Shown here one piece after another: positions 32,576 through 43,384 of a DNA stretch of 64,000 nt (position 1 is the stretch's first letter; every line of letters begins with the position of its first letter). The stretch spans positions 1,116,001 through 1,180,000 of the forward strand of contig BDSL01000009.1 in the NCBI GenBank assembly GCA_003116995.1, written 5' to 3'. The position numbers and the translations under genes were made by a program. The notes under the pieces are model-generated. The model had not been told where the DNA came from and did no database searches. It saw only the letters and a list, made by a program, of their open reading frames with translations. This DNA comes from Yamagishiella unicocca. Lineage: Eukaryota; Chlorophyta; Chlorophyceae; Chlamydomonadales; Volvocaceae.

Positions 32576-34670
32576 ATGCATCGCACGCATCACCATTCCG
32601 CTGACGTCGAGGAGACCAGCGATGGTGGAATTTTGGGTCGACGTCGCACAGGGCCTACAGAAAAATGGATTTACCATAAGTTACAAGCTTACAGCCTGGT
32701 GGTGGCGATGGTGCTTGCAGTGCCCTTATTGTACTTGGGTGAGGCATCGATCGGAAAGAAGGTGCATGTTACCGTCTGGAGAAAGCGTATACTCTAACTT
32801 TTAACCGCTATATGTAGTCGCACGTGGCCTGCGCGATTTGGTAAAGCGACGTTCTCATCACTTCAAATTACCAGACAGCGTAATGGACTTACCAACTTGC
32901 ACCGAGCGGCTAACAGCACTGGGATTAGACTTTGGTACGTCTTTGACCTGCTGAGTATACAGGCGTCTCGTCGGGAACCCGAGTTGTCCACTCCAAACCC
33001 GAGTTGACGCACCTCAAACCCAAGGCCCCCTCCCTTGCCACCGCTCTTTTTCCTCCTGGGCTTTATTCCCCCTTGGTGTCTAGCAAGTCCTAGCCTTATG
33101 CAATGTTGGGTGTTATTGAAAGCGCGCATCCGCATGGTCCTGACGCTCCTAAGCAAGATTCGCTGCCTTGCAGCCACCATTTACCTACGTGCCTAGCCCT
33201 GACGCCTGACGAAGGTGAACTACTGGTAAACCCACTTGTCATCCACCCCAGGTGACACCGGCTCCATGCGCTTATCGGTCACCAAATACTCGTTTGACCG
33301 TAAGCGTGTGTACGACGCCATGGGAGACGGCGTACGGCGTAAGGGCCTGGAATTGGGCGGTGTGGTCACGCAGGGCCTCAAGCAGGACGACCTGTTCCGA
33401 GTGACGGCAGATTCACGCTCCATCCGCATGCTGATCACGCCGATTCTGCATCCTCTGGAGGTGCCAGTGCGTGCCATGATCGTACCGCTGCGAGATAACG
33501 TGGTGGCCGGCAAGATCCGTGATGCCGTACGGAAATTCCTTCTGCCGGTTCTACCAGAGGGCAGTATCTGGCTGCAGGACGATGCCCTGTACCACGCAAC
33601 GCTGTACCACGCCTCGTCACATGCGGTACGTTGGGAGTCGGCCAGCGTGGAAGGAAAGGGTGCTGGCCACGCAGCTGCCAATCCGATCCTCCGTCCTGTC
33701 CCCCATCCCACCCCATTCCGTCCCCAGAAACCCATCCATGCAAGCGCGGAGGTCATAGCAGAGGAGGAACGCAGCATACGAGGAGTCTGCGGCAGCACCT
33801 GCCCCATTAATGCGGTGCTGGATCGGGTAATCATCACAGCCACGGGTGGGTGCTGGGTGGGCGGCATTGGGCGCTGTGAGGAAGGCGGGACTCTGGCCGT
33901 GTTTGACATTGCTGGGCGAGGAAGTGCGCTTTGACTCGAGGCAGGATTGGATCATAGGGATGGGTGAATGCACTGAAGAAGCGGCGGCGGTGAAATGCGT
34001 GTGATTACAAACAAGCGGTTACTGGGATGGGCGTTGCGCGGAAGGAAACGTCATGACTGGGCCCTCCCTCCCCCCTGCCCTTGATGCTGCTCCCACGCCA
34101 TCCCAAGGTGTGGTGGTTGCCTGCTGGCAGGTGCTGCCTGACGGCGGCGAGCCGGCACTCCTGCGCGCCGCGCTTGGGGCTGCGCTGCCCAATGCACCCC
34201 CGCGGGAGGCCCAAATGGTCAAGGAGCCAGCCATGCTGCATACAACTGTCGCGCGCTTATTAAAGCCGCCCAAGCCGGGGGAGCTGGCGGCAGCGTCCAG
34301 CAGTTCAGCCAGTGGCAGCGGCAGTGGCAGTGGCAGCGGCAGTGGCAGCGGCAGCGGCGGGCGCGAGCTCAGGGCAGTTGCTGCCGGCGGTACCAGGCGA
34401 GCGCTGCTCTCGGAGGGCATGGAGAAGACGGAGAGCAGCAGCGGCGGCTCAGCGGACGTGACGGAAGTAAAGGATGATGTGGTGGTCGCGGCGGTGGATG
34501 CTCTGGGCGGGACGCTGTGCGGGCTGCGTGCGCAGTTCGGCGAGGTGTGGTTCATCGAGGAACAGGACCTTCTGGCGCTGGCGCTGAACGGGCGATATCT
34601 GCGCCACATTGTCCCCCTAGCCTGCCCAGTGAATGACCTGGAAAGGGGCCTCGCGGCAATAGCAGCGTGA
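32576..34670 (+). CDS. Membrane-anchored 2H-phosphoesterase-like protein
   Basis: Exon 1 (ATG 32576 to about 32741) encodes a His-rich start, a basic stretch and one hydrophobic segment (LVVAMVLAVPLLYLG), a likely signal anchor. Phase-1 splices join it to exon 2 (about 33252-33624), exon 3 (about 33728-33844) and exon 4 (about 34108-34670). Two H-x-T-h motifs about 90 residues apart, YHATLYH and LHTTVARLL, with the strand VVVACWQVL and a Leu/Ala helix between them, fit the 2H superfamily (LigT/CPDase/AKAP7-like). These enzymes use two His-x-Thr pairs on 2',3'-cyclic or 2'-5' phosphodiesters and related RNA ends. After the second motif come a Ser-Gly repeat (34300-34365) and a domain with QFGEVWFIEEQDLLALALNG. 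TGA at 34668; a TGTAA lies about 240 bases downstream. Substrate unknown; an extra small exon in the long first intron is possible. Confidence 0.55.
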
Positions 34671-36022
34671 GTGTCCGCCTCACCGGACGGCAGCCCCCCT
34701 TCGTTGTCGATATCGCGCAGCTTAGTGGCAGAGGCAGGGCCCATGCCGACGCATGACCCAACGTTAGAAAGGGTGGCCTGGGCGCACCTGGCTCAAGACG
34801 TGCTTGGGGTCTGCACCTGAAAGCGGCCGATGTGAGGCTTAAGGCTGGGCTACCCAGAGTTGTTTGCACGGGGAAAGAGGGGCAATGGAGAGTGGTGGGA
34901 AGGTGCTGTAAAAGCATAAAGATGTGTACATAGATGTGACATTTATGCGCTCGCTGAGCGCATTCATAGATTTTAATGTTGGAACGGCGGGTTCGCAGGG
35001 CCTGTTTGCAAACCTCCCGGGCCGGATAGGAACGGGTACGGTAGACGAATCGCATGCTGGCGGGGCCGTGTGGGTTAATATAAGCTGCTGGAGCAGCGGG
35101 GCTGGAGAAGTGGCTAATTCAGGGTTGGAAAGGCCGAGGTTATAAGGCCAGTCGTAATGCTTTCGCGCCGTCTTGACTCCAGCGCATGTGTCGCTGCAGA
35201 GGCAAAGGGAAGGATCAAACCTATGCTAACTATGTTAACTTGCTGTCGCGCAAGGATGACTCCGTCCTATCGCTGTTTATGAGAGGCGCAGCAAGTGCTT
35301 GCCTAAGGATAACCCAGGCAGCTACCAGCTGCAGTAAGCATGCCCCTTGGGTGTAACCGCCCTCTTGGACCGGCAGCAAATACTCCTATAAGAGTCAATG
35401 CTACACTAAGTCGTTAAACTGATGGTATTAAGAGATACCGGTTGGGATGTCGTCAGCGTAGGCATGCTGGGTAGTGCCTTGAAGGTAGTAGTAGTAACTG
35501 TTGCAGTTGGCCCCAGACAGAAGGTAGAGCCAGCAGGCGCATCGCCGGACACTGAAAGAGACGCAGGAAGAAGAACCAACTAGCCGACCGAGGTATGGCA
35601 AACCACCAGAAACCCCGACCAAGGGGCCAGAGAACAAACAGCGGCACCAACCACTTAGGGGGAAGTAGCCTAAATGGCCCCCATATTGACGCCTTGCCCG
35701 GGTAGTGCTATTTCCGTTGCCGAGCCAGTAATTCGGCATCAAGTCTTGCCATAGGTGGTATTCCCAAACCAGCCGACCCGGGGACCACCTGGGACCGTCG
35801 TAGGAGGCGTTCCTCCTTCCAAGGTGTATCTCACTGTATTGGAAAACCTCTGAGTTCAACTATAATATGCATTCTGAGCCAGTACAGCCCCTTAACAACT
35901 GACCATCCGCCCTCGATGTGCGTACCGGTATTGATATTTTGACGGAAGTGCTCTCGTTCCGTCAGATCCAGCCAAAATGTATTAATTAAAGAGTCCATTT
36001 GATAGATTGCTGTGCTGTTGCA
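34671..36022. other. Intergenic region with 3' UTR and dispersed repeat
   Basis: The first 250 bases are likely 3' UTR of the 2H gene, with TGTAA near 34907. The remainder has no recognisable gene. It includes one copy of the dispersed repeat at 35607-35684. Confidence 0.5.
35607..35684 (+). repeat. Dispersed repeat, copy 1
   Basis: CAGAAACCCCGACCAAGGGG through AACAAACAGCGGC to GGGGAAGTAGCC and GGCCCCCAT matches 60920-61001 in the same orientation over about 80 bases with scattered changes. The flanks do not match. Confidence 0.8.
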
Positions 36023-39000
36023 ATGATTTTTTTGCCCCATTTGGCGCCGCGAACCAACGAGGAGGTTTTCAAGGAAGGCAGCGAAGAGGCACAAATTGCC
36101 GCCCTTGAGAAGGAGCTGGAGGGAAAGGTATCATCAATTTTCTTTGCGGGTGTGATGCGTGCAGGAAACCTTACTGCATGCAGTTGACCCCACCAACTAC
36201 AGAACGCTCTCATCAAGGATTGGCAGAAAAGCAACCCTGTTGTCGGAAAACCTGACGCGCCTGCTGACGTTCGCGAGGGGGCTGAAGAGGACGGTGCGTA
36301 TGGCGGGAACGTGTTGCATTGGCGTAAGAGCAGCCTCGGCCCCTGTTTCACATTGCATGTTCACGCCCCTGTAGCAGACCTAAACGATGGGTCGCTTGAT
36401 GACGATGAAGATGTCGACGGCGACGAGGATATGTAAGGCAGGAGCCCACGCAGCGTCCTGAGTGCAGTCGGCGACCATGGCATCACAGGTGCGCGTCCCT
36501 GAGAGGGGGTCTGGGATGGAATGTTGGAGTTGTTGACTATGGGTTGCGTGGTACCGTTGCCGAACTCCCAGGGCCCTGTGCCAAACGCGGACCACTCTGC
36601 TAACGTGTTTTCCCCTTTCATGGCGCTCTTCGCAGGTTGAAAGCATAAAGTGGGTGCCTGGGACGGACTTCATTGTCGACGGCTTTGCTTTTAAAACTCC
36701 GCGGTGCTCAAATTACTTCCTGACTCACTTCCACTCGGACCACACCGTCGGGCTAAGCAAGTGAGTATCGTGCTGCTCAACCTACCGTGGGGATGGGGTT
36801 TTCGTGGGTGGGAAGGGAAGGGATGGGTGCGACCTGCGGGCAGCAACCATGACATAGACGCGTTGGGCTGCGTCAACAAGCCCGAATCACTCCGTCGTAC
36901 CGCACCGTGGTGACACCAACATACTGCAAAACCCTCGATAATTCCCAACCGCCACCCCCCAAACGCCAAAGGAGCTTCGAGGGCGGCGTCATCTACTGTT
37001 CCCATGTCACAGCGCAGCTCCTGCTGCACGATATGGGCCTGAAGCCAAAGGTAATTTTCAGCTTGATATGACGACGGTCGTCATCCTCATGCAGATTGCA
37101 CTGACCGGCACTCCTGGCATGCCCTCCCGGCTGGCGGAGATTGCACCGACTGAGGTGGCATGCGAGGCTGCACGGCGGGGGCCTTCTGCGTCTGCACATC
37201 AGAGGTCTGCCCTTCCATCGCTGCCCGCAATATACTCATACCCTGCCATGTCAATGGGAGATGACCAGAGCCAGCCTCCGTGTGTTCTATGCAAAGAACT
37301 GGCCTTGTGCTTTCCCATTGATACCTTCATGCGCCCATTTCTGTGTGTTGTCCGTGCCTGCGGCGATCTCCGCAACAACGTGCCGCGACTATCCGCACAC
37401 GGTTTACGGCAAAACGTTTGCTCCCCTTCCCTGCCCCTCCTCCACGCCCGTCAGGTTGTGAAGCCGCTCGCGATAGGCACACCTGTAATGGTCGCCGGGG
37501 TGCAGGTGACGCCTCTGGATGCCAACCACTGCCCGGGCGCGGTCATGTTCCTGTTCGAGGTGCCCGTCACGGGGCCCGCGCCCCGGCCTGCCGCCGGCCC
37601 TGCCGCCACTGCCAAGAGCACTGAATTGGCAGGCCTACGGACAGTCGCGCTGCCACCAGCCTGCAGAGACATGGTCGCCAGTGACCCACGCTCTGGGCCT
37701 AGTGTCAGCGGTGCTTATGCAGGTGACCAGAGGCGGAGAACGGCTTCTTGGGGAGCCGTCGACGGCGAATGTGGAGAAGAGCTGCAAGGGGCAGTGCTGG
37801 AGGCCGCGGGGGAGGAGCGATGTGCTCTCGGCGAGAAGGCAGGCTGCGAGGGCGCCCAACGGAAGGAGGCCTTCGGCGGTGACTGCTATGACGATCCCGG
37901 AGGCGGTGGCTGCCCCACCGCTGGAGCGACCCATAACATCCTACACACGGGCGACTGCAGGTGGTGTCGGGAACGGCGAGGGGCAGGGAGAGGCGAAGCC
38001 AATCTGCACTGGCAGTGTGGTGTGTGTATGTGTGTGTTAGGGTGTAAACTACAACGGAGAAGGGGTGGGGGATGAGAGGGCTGTCGGCGGCGGCTGCGAG
38101 GTTCGCTGCCGTGGCCATGTCAATTTGGTCTCTGCAAGCCTCACATTACAAGACGGAATTTCGGGCGTGATGCGTTCCCATTGCACGGAAGCGCGGTACG
38201 ATAGTGGTTGAGGGTTGATCCAGGCAACCTCACGTCGTGCAAGCGGTGAATTGAGTCGTGCAATGGCACCCTAGCCCCCACTGCTATGCCCTCAAGACGG
38301 CATTGCATTTTACTACTGGTAGCACACACGGGCTTGGACTCATGTTCCTTGCTGCCGTGCTGCCCCGTCAGGTGGCAGCCCTGGATGCGCGACCAGGCTG
38401 GCCTGGCCGGTGTGCGGGTGGACACGGTCTTCCTGGACACCACCTACGCGGCGCCCAAGCACACCCACCCGCCGCAGCAGGAGGCCGTGGAAATGATGGT
38501 GCAGGTGCGCCGGGGGTCGGGCTGGGTCGGGCTGGGCTGGGCGGGGTGGGGCTGGGCCCGTATGTCGACAAGATGGCCGCATTCGGCGGGTAGCGTAAAA
38601 ACGCGCGAGTCATATGAGACAAAGTACCAGAGGTAGGGTCTCCGAGATTGCTGGCGGGTTGTGTTGGTAGTGTGCAGTTGCGCTGTTGCAATCTATTCCT
38701 CTCTTGACAGAGGACAACGGACGTCATTCGTTGGAGCATCGACCGTTTCCCAGCACAGCACAGCACAGCACATGCCATAGCCTAAGTTGGGTTCTTGTTT
38801 GGGCGGCGCTGTCGCAGACGCCGCCCGGCCGCGTCCTAAATCTCCTAATGCCTCTCCTCCTTCAGGTGATGCGCGACGCTCTTGCGGAAGAGCCTCAGAC
38901 GGTGTTCATCGTTGCGGCGTACCACATCGGCAAGGAGAGGGCCTTCCTGGGGGCGGCGCAGCAGCTGGGCGCAAGGGTACGGCGCGGATAGGTGTGCGCG

Positions 39001-41742
39001 TGTGTGAACGAGTGCCGTCACCTGTCCAGCTCGCTCCCCTGCAGTTAGAAGTGGTGCATAGCAGTAGAATAATGGCGCTGAGGTCGCAGCTTTGGGTAAC
39101 GCACCTTCGATGAGTTGGCGCGCGCCTGTGACGGACAGGGCATGCGGCTTCATTGGCTGGGGCTCTGCCCAGCCCGCCTCTGATAACATGGAATGTTACG
39201 TGCTTCCGGCTTCATCCTGCTTGCGCTGCCCGGGCCAGGTTTGGTGCAGTCCCTCCAAGCGCGCCGTGCTGCGCTTGCTGGACCTGCCGGCGGAGCTGAT
39301 GGCGTTGCTGGTCAACGACCCTCAGGAGGCGGCTGTGCATGTAACCGGCTGGGGGCTGCGCCCCGAGGACCTGCAGGTGAGCCCCCAAGGATTGCAAGGG
39401 CTGCAGGCAAGGCTCCATGACTTAGGCAGGGCGTCCAGGCGGAGGTTGTAGTGAGGGTTAAGCGTGCGGTTTTCAGGGGGCATCTGCTGGACACTGGCTT
39501 CGGCTATCGAGAGCGCTCGGTGTGGCATGTGGAACACTGCCAGCGCAGCGCCTCCTGAAGGTCTATTGTTGCCCATAGTTTCTTGCTGTAAAAGTTCTTA
39601 CTACCCAACCCATCTGCTCCTAATGCTGGGCAGGCCTACCTAGACCGCCACCCCGGCGTGTGGAAGCGAGCCGTCGGCATCCGGCCAACTGGTGAGCATA
39701 CCATCGTCACACGTCCATCGTCGCCTGCCACATTCCTCTTCTGGCGTTTCTGCATGCATCTTTCTGGTGCCGCTCCCTTCCCCGTCGAAGAATCATGAAC
39801 CCTTCATGCCGGTTCCTCGCACTGGGCCAATGCCGCCTTGTGCGTGTCTGCCGTGACGGCACAGGTTGGACTCTGCGCCGCAGCGGTGGAGTGTCAGTAC
39901 GGCGGGAGGGAAACGTGGCGGTCGTTGGTGTGCCGTACAGCGAGCACAGCAGCTGGAGTGAGTGAGGCCAGGACTGACTGCGGTGGGAGGGCTTCTCACT
40001 GTAACGCGGGGGCCCACTACTCCTTGAAGCGGACTCAACGCCTAAGTATCGCTCATTAGTGTCGCACCGTACCTGCAGCGGACGCCCGCGCGACGAATGG
40101 AACAAAGCGCGTATTGTACGGTGTACCAAAGCGCCTACCGCGTGCAGGCGCGTGCCCTGAATGGTCTATGCCTTGAGGACAGCAATGCACCCCTCCAATA
40201 TATTAAACGCTTTGCCTGAGACTCGGCTTGCTCGTCTATTCTCCTCTAATGTCTCCATACTCGCCCGCTGCACGCCCCGGTGTGTTCCGACGTGTACATG
40301 CCTCTCTGGCCGTCAGCGGACCTGTGCGACGCGGTTGCTCAGCTGCGCCCCAGGCGGCTCATACCGACCGTCAATGCCTCCACTCCCGCCCAACGGAGGG
40401 CCCTGGTGGACCGCTTCGCGCACCTCATGGACCTGAGCGCTGACCGCTCCAGGTGCGGCTTGCTTAAAAGCGTGCGCCAGCAGGCACTACGTGTAGCACT
40501 AATCAAACAGCTCACCTAGCACAATGCGTGTCTGGTCTCCCCCCCTCCAAAACTGCCGGTGGCCGCGTCTGTCGCCCAGCTACTCAATCTCATCGCACCC
40601 CGCAGAAGGCCAACCCAACCCCCGCAGCGTCAACCTTGCCGCACAGCCAGTCAAGTCCCCAAGTTCGCACGATATTTAGGTCGTAAACCGTTTGCGCAAC
40701 CTTCAATACGCCCCTCTGCAGACTGGACGTGTACTTGTCACGCGGCGGCAAGGTCAGCCAGGCTGGGTGCGGCGCGACGCCTGTTCAGGCGTCTGCCTCT
40801 GTGATGACGGGCGTCGACTCGGCGGCCGGACAGCGGGTCGACCTGGCTGCTGTGGACGTCGCGGAACAGGAGCACATCCTCGCGGACCTGCAGCAGCGCC
40901 AGCAGCGCCTGCAGCTGCATGCCAGTCAACTGGCGAAACGCAAGCGGAAGGGCCTAGACAAGGGCTCGGCGCCGGGGGCAGCCAAACGGCCGCGGTCGCC
41001 ATCATGCGCTATGCCGCCGCAGACGCCATTGGTGGCTGCGAAAGGTGTTTTCGATGTCGTCAAGAAGGAGCACCTCAAAGAGGGCTGCGGGGTAGCGCAG
41101 CTCATGGAGACAGCTGTTAAGCTGCAACATCAGGAGCCGATGCTACCAGAGCGCCTGGCGTCTCACAGTCCCGTTGTCCCGAGAGGGCTCCGCTCGAATG
41201 GCTATCCCACCAGCAGTAACACCAGCACCCGGCCCATGGGCGGCGCAGCGGCAGCCTGCGAGGGCTTCGGCCCATGCAGCGGCAGCAACAGCATTCGCGT
41301 CATTGATTTGACGTGGGACGACGGAGAGGAGTGCAGATCTGCGAAACATGACGGGTGGTCGGCGGACGCCAGTGCAGCGGCGGCTTCGGTTACGGAGCTA
41401 AGGGATTGTCGCGCACTGCACGGGCGGCAGGCCTCTGTGCCTGCGCTGTTGCAGTCCGGCGATCAGTTCGCGACAGCTACCTGCGGAGCGCCTTACAATG
41501 CCGACGGCAGTATTGTAGGGCCCAATTCGGTGTCCCAATGTTGTGCGCGTGACGGAGAGGGCACCGGCACAGATTGCGTGCGGGTGATGCAGGTAGGAGG
41601 GAAGCCGGGCGGGTTGCAGGAACCACCGGCCTGCCAGCTGCAGCACACTCCCTCCTGCCAGCTGCAGCACACTCCCTCCTGGCAGAGCAGCATACGGCGT
41701 TTCTTCGCGCCTGTCAGGCGCATCGCGGCGGCTCTGGTGTAG
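36023..41742 (+). CDS. SNM1: SNM1/PSO2-type DNA cross-link repair nuclease (MBL/beta-CASP)
   Basis: SNM1/PSO2 proteins are nuclear 5'-3' exonucleases that process interstrand cross-links. The metallo-beta-lactamase part is clear: VPGTDFIVDGFAFKTPRCSN, then LTHFHSDHTVGLSK (about 36720), GGVIYCSHVTAQLLLHDMGL, PLDANHCPGAVMFLFEVP (about 37520), NILHTGDCRW, DTVFLDTTYAAP (38430). The beta-CASP part follows: VFIVAAYHIGKERAFLGAA, VKRAVGIRPTG-type sequence, VVGVPYSEHSSWSE (39930) and RRLIPTVNAST (40360). All expected metal-ligand motifs are present. There is an insertion of about 110 residues after ANHCPGAVM. A C-terminal extension of over 300 residues (40800-41742) carries a SIM-like VIDLTWDD and a PIP-box-like QSSIRRFF. 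N-terminal exons (36023-36435, including an acidic DDDEDVDGDED) are less sure, because their phase does not join cleanly to the exon at about 36638. Confidence 0.9.
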
Positions 41743-43384
41743 AGGAGCGGGTGGGAGCATGTAAGCAGGCGCTATAAGGCGAGTAAAGGCAATGAGGACG
41801 GCCCAAAGGACCATCGCCAAGAGTGTGCAGGATAAGGACAAAGACACATACGAAAGCGTACCGGGGGGTCCTACGAGGTTGTTGGCCATGGCGCCCGAAG
41901 CGTTTCACTTGAGGTTGAGGATGTGCCAGGCCTCGCTGAGGCGAGGCTGACTCTTATGGAGCTCGGCCACTGACGGAAGCTGCCGTACCAGTACCGGTAT
42001 GTCTGGCTGCTTTGGAGAAATGTCAAGGCCGCTTTAGGTGCGGAGGCCGTAGGGGCATTTACAGAGAGCAGAGAGGGGCGGGGCGGCTTGCTGGTGAAAA
42101 AGGGGTGCGGAAGGGATCATTGCTGCTTGCGGGGTTACCGGTATACGTGTGTTTCGGCGCTGCCACCCAGGGGGCGCTGAGGGAATTCCGGGCAGAAGGT
42201 GTGAATGTCCGAGCTCGTCGGAACTAGGGGCAGGTCCGGGACTCCGGTGTAAGCTAAAGAGCGCGTTCATGAAGGTGGCCTCTCCTACTGTCTATGGCCA
42301 TGATCAGCGGCTTTGTGTGGCCTGTCCAGGCGCCTCCCAGCTCTTGATGTCGACCCGATGCACAATCCCGGCAGCTGCAAGCTCACGGCGAGACTATTGC
42401 AGAGAACCCGCGTGAGGCGTGATAGGTAATCGTAGAAAACTTCGGGGTATTGTCTGCCCAAGTCCGTCGAACCGATCTATATGGGGTATGTCATCTGGGG
42501 CGTAACCCAAGTAGTAATCTGGAGGCATAATGTCCGTTCGGGCAACCTTGTTGTACGGTCCTTTTTCGGACTGTGTGTGAATCCAGCAGCCGTTGCAAAG
42601 TTGTCGTGTGCAGGTTTGTGCCAAGCACCAATCGACCAGCAGTGGTCCAAGCGTCCAACTTCGACCACCGCAACCCGCACAGGGTACGTACCATTCCACA
42701 CCTGGAACGTGCGTCATGCATACACAAATACTAAGGTCGCCCCACGGCGTCCCACTTGTCACAGGCAGTTCCCTGGAATGCATCACCCGCTAATGCTCTG
42801 GGTTCAACCTGCTGATTGAACTAGCATGGGTGATGGGTCACATTCGCGATAGTACGGTGCCATAAGCAATGAAGTAAGTTCTCTTCTGATACATATCCAA
42901 GTGTCCCCAAAGCGTTGCTCTTGTGCGTTTCAGCGTTTGCGTGAGGGGGTACGAAGGCACAGGGCGGTACGTCTGCTAGCCGGAAAAACGACGGGGTAAA
43001 GTGTTCAAAATGCGTGGACATTCCTTGCTGAGTACGTTCCTGTCTGCCCCTGGTACCTGTATTGCCCGAGGCCAGGACGTCGTACACTGACACCGGACGT
43101 GCCGTGCCACACGCTATTGGAGCTGACCGAACCCAGAGCAAATAAACGTACATTTGCGTTGTATGTGCAGCCGTTGAAAGCTCTCACCTGATTTCTTAGT
43201 CGAGGTCACTGGCTTACCGCTCGTAATTTCTTAAGAAACGGAGCTACGCAAGTATTCGCGGGCAGATGTTTACCGTAGGTTGTGCGCATGAAGTAGCAAC
43301 GTGTTTACGGCGCGCTTTTCGTAGTAATTACTACCTATCCTTCCTATGAGCGGCACCAGCGGTCGCCAACGTTAGCAGCCATCC
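41743..43384. other. Intergenic region, no gene recognised
   Basis: The left part should be the SNM1 3' UTR and the right part the promoter and 5' UTR of the next gene. Short open frames on both strands have no recognisable content. No repeat structure was seen. Confidence 0.4.

Noticed and set aside
35428..35859. A 143-codon minus-strand frame upstream of SNM1
   Set aside because: It runs across the dispersed repeat and resembles no protein; likely non-coding.
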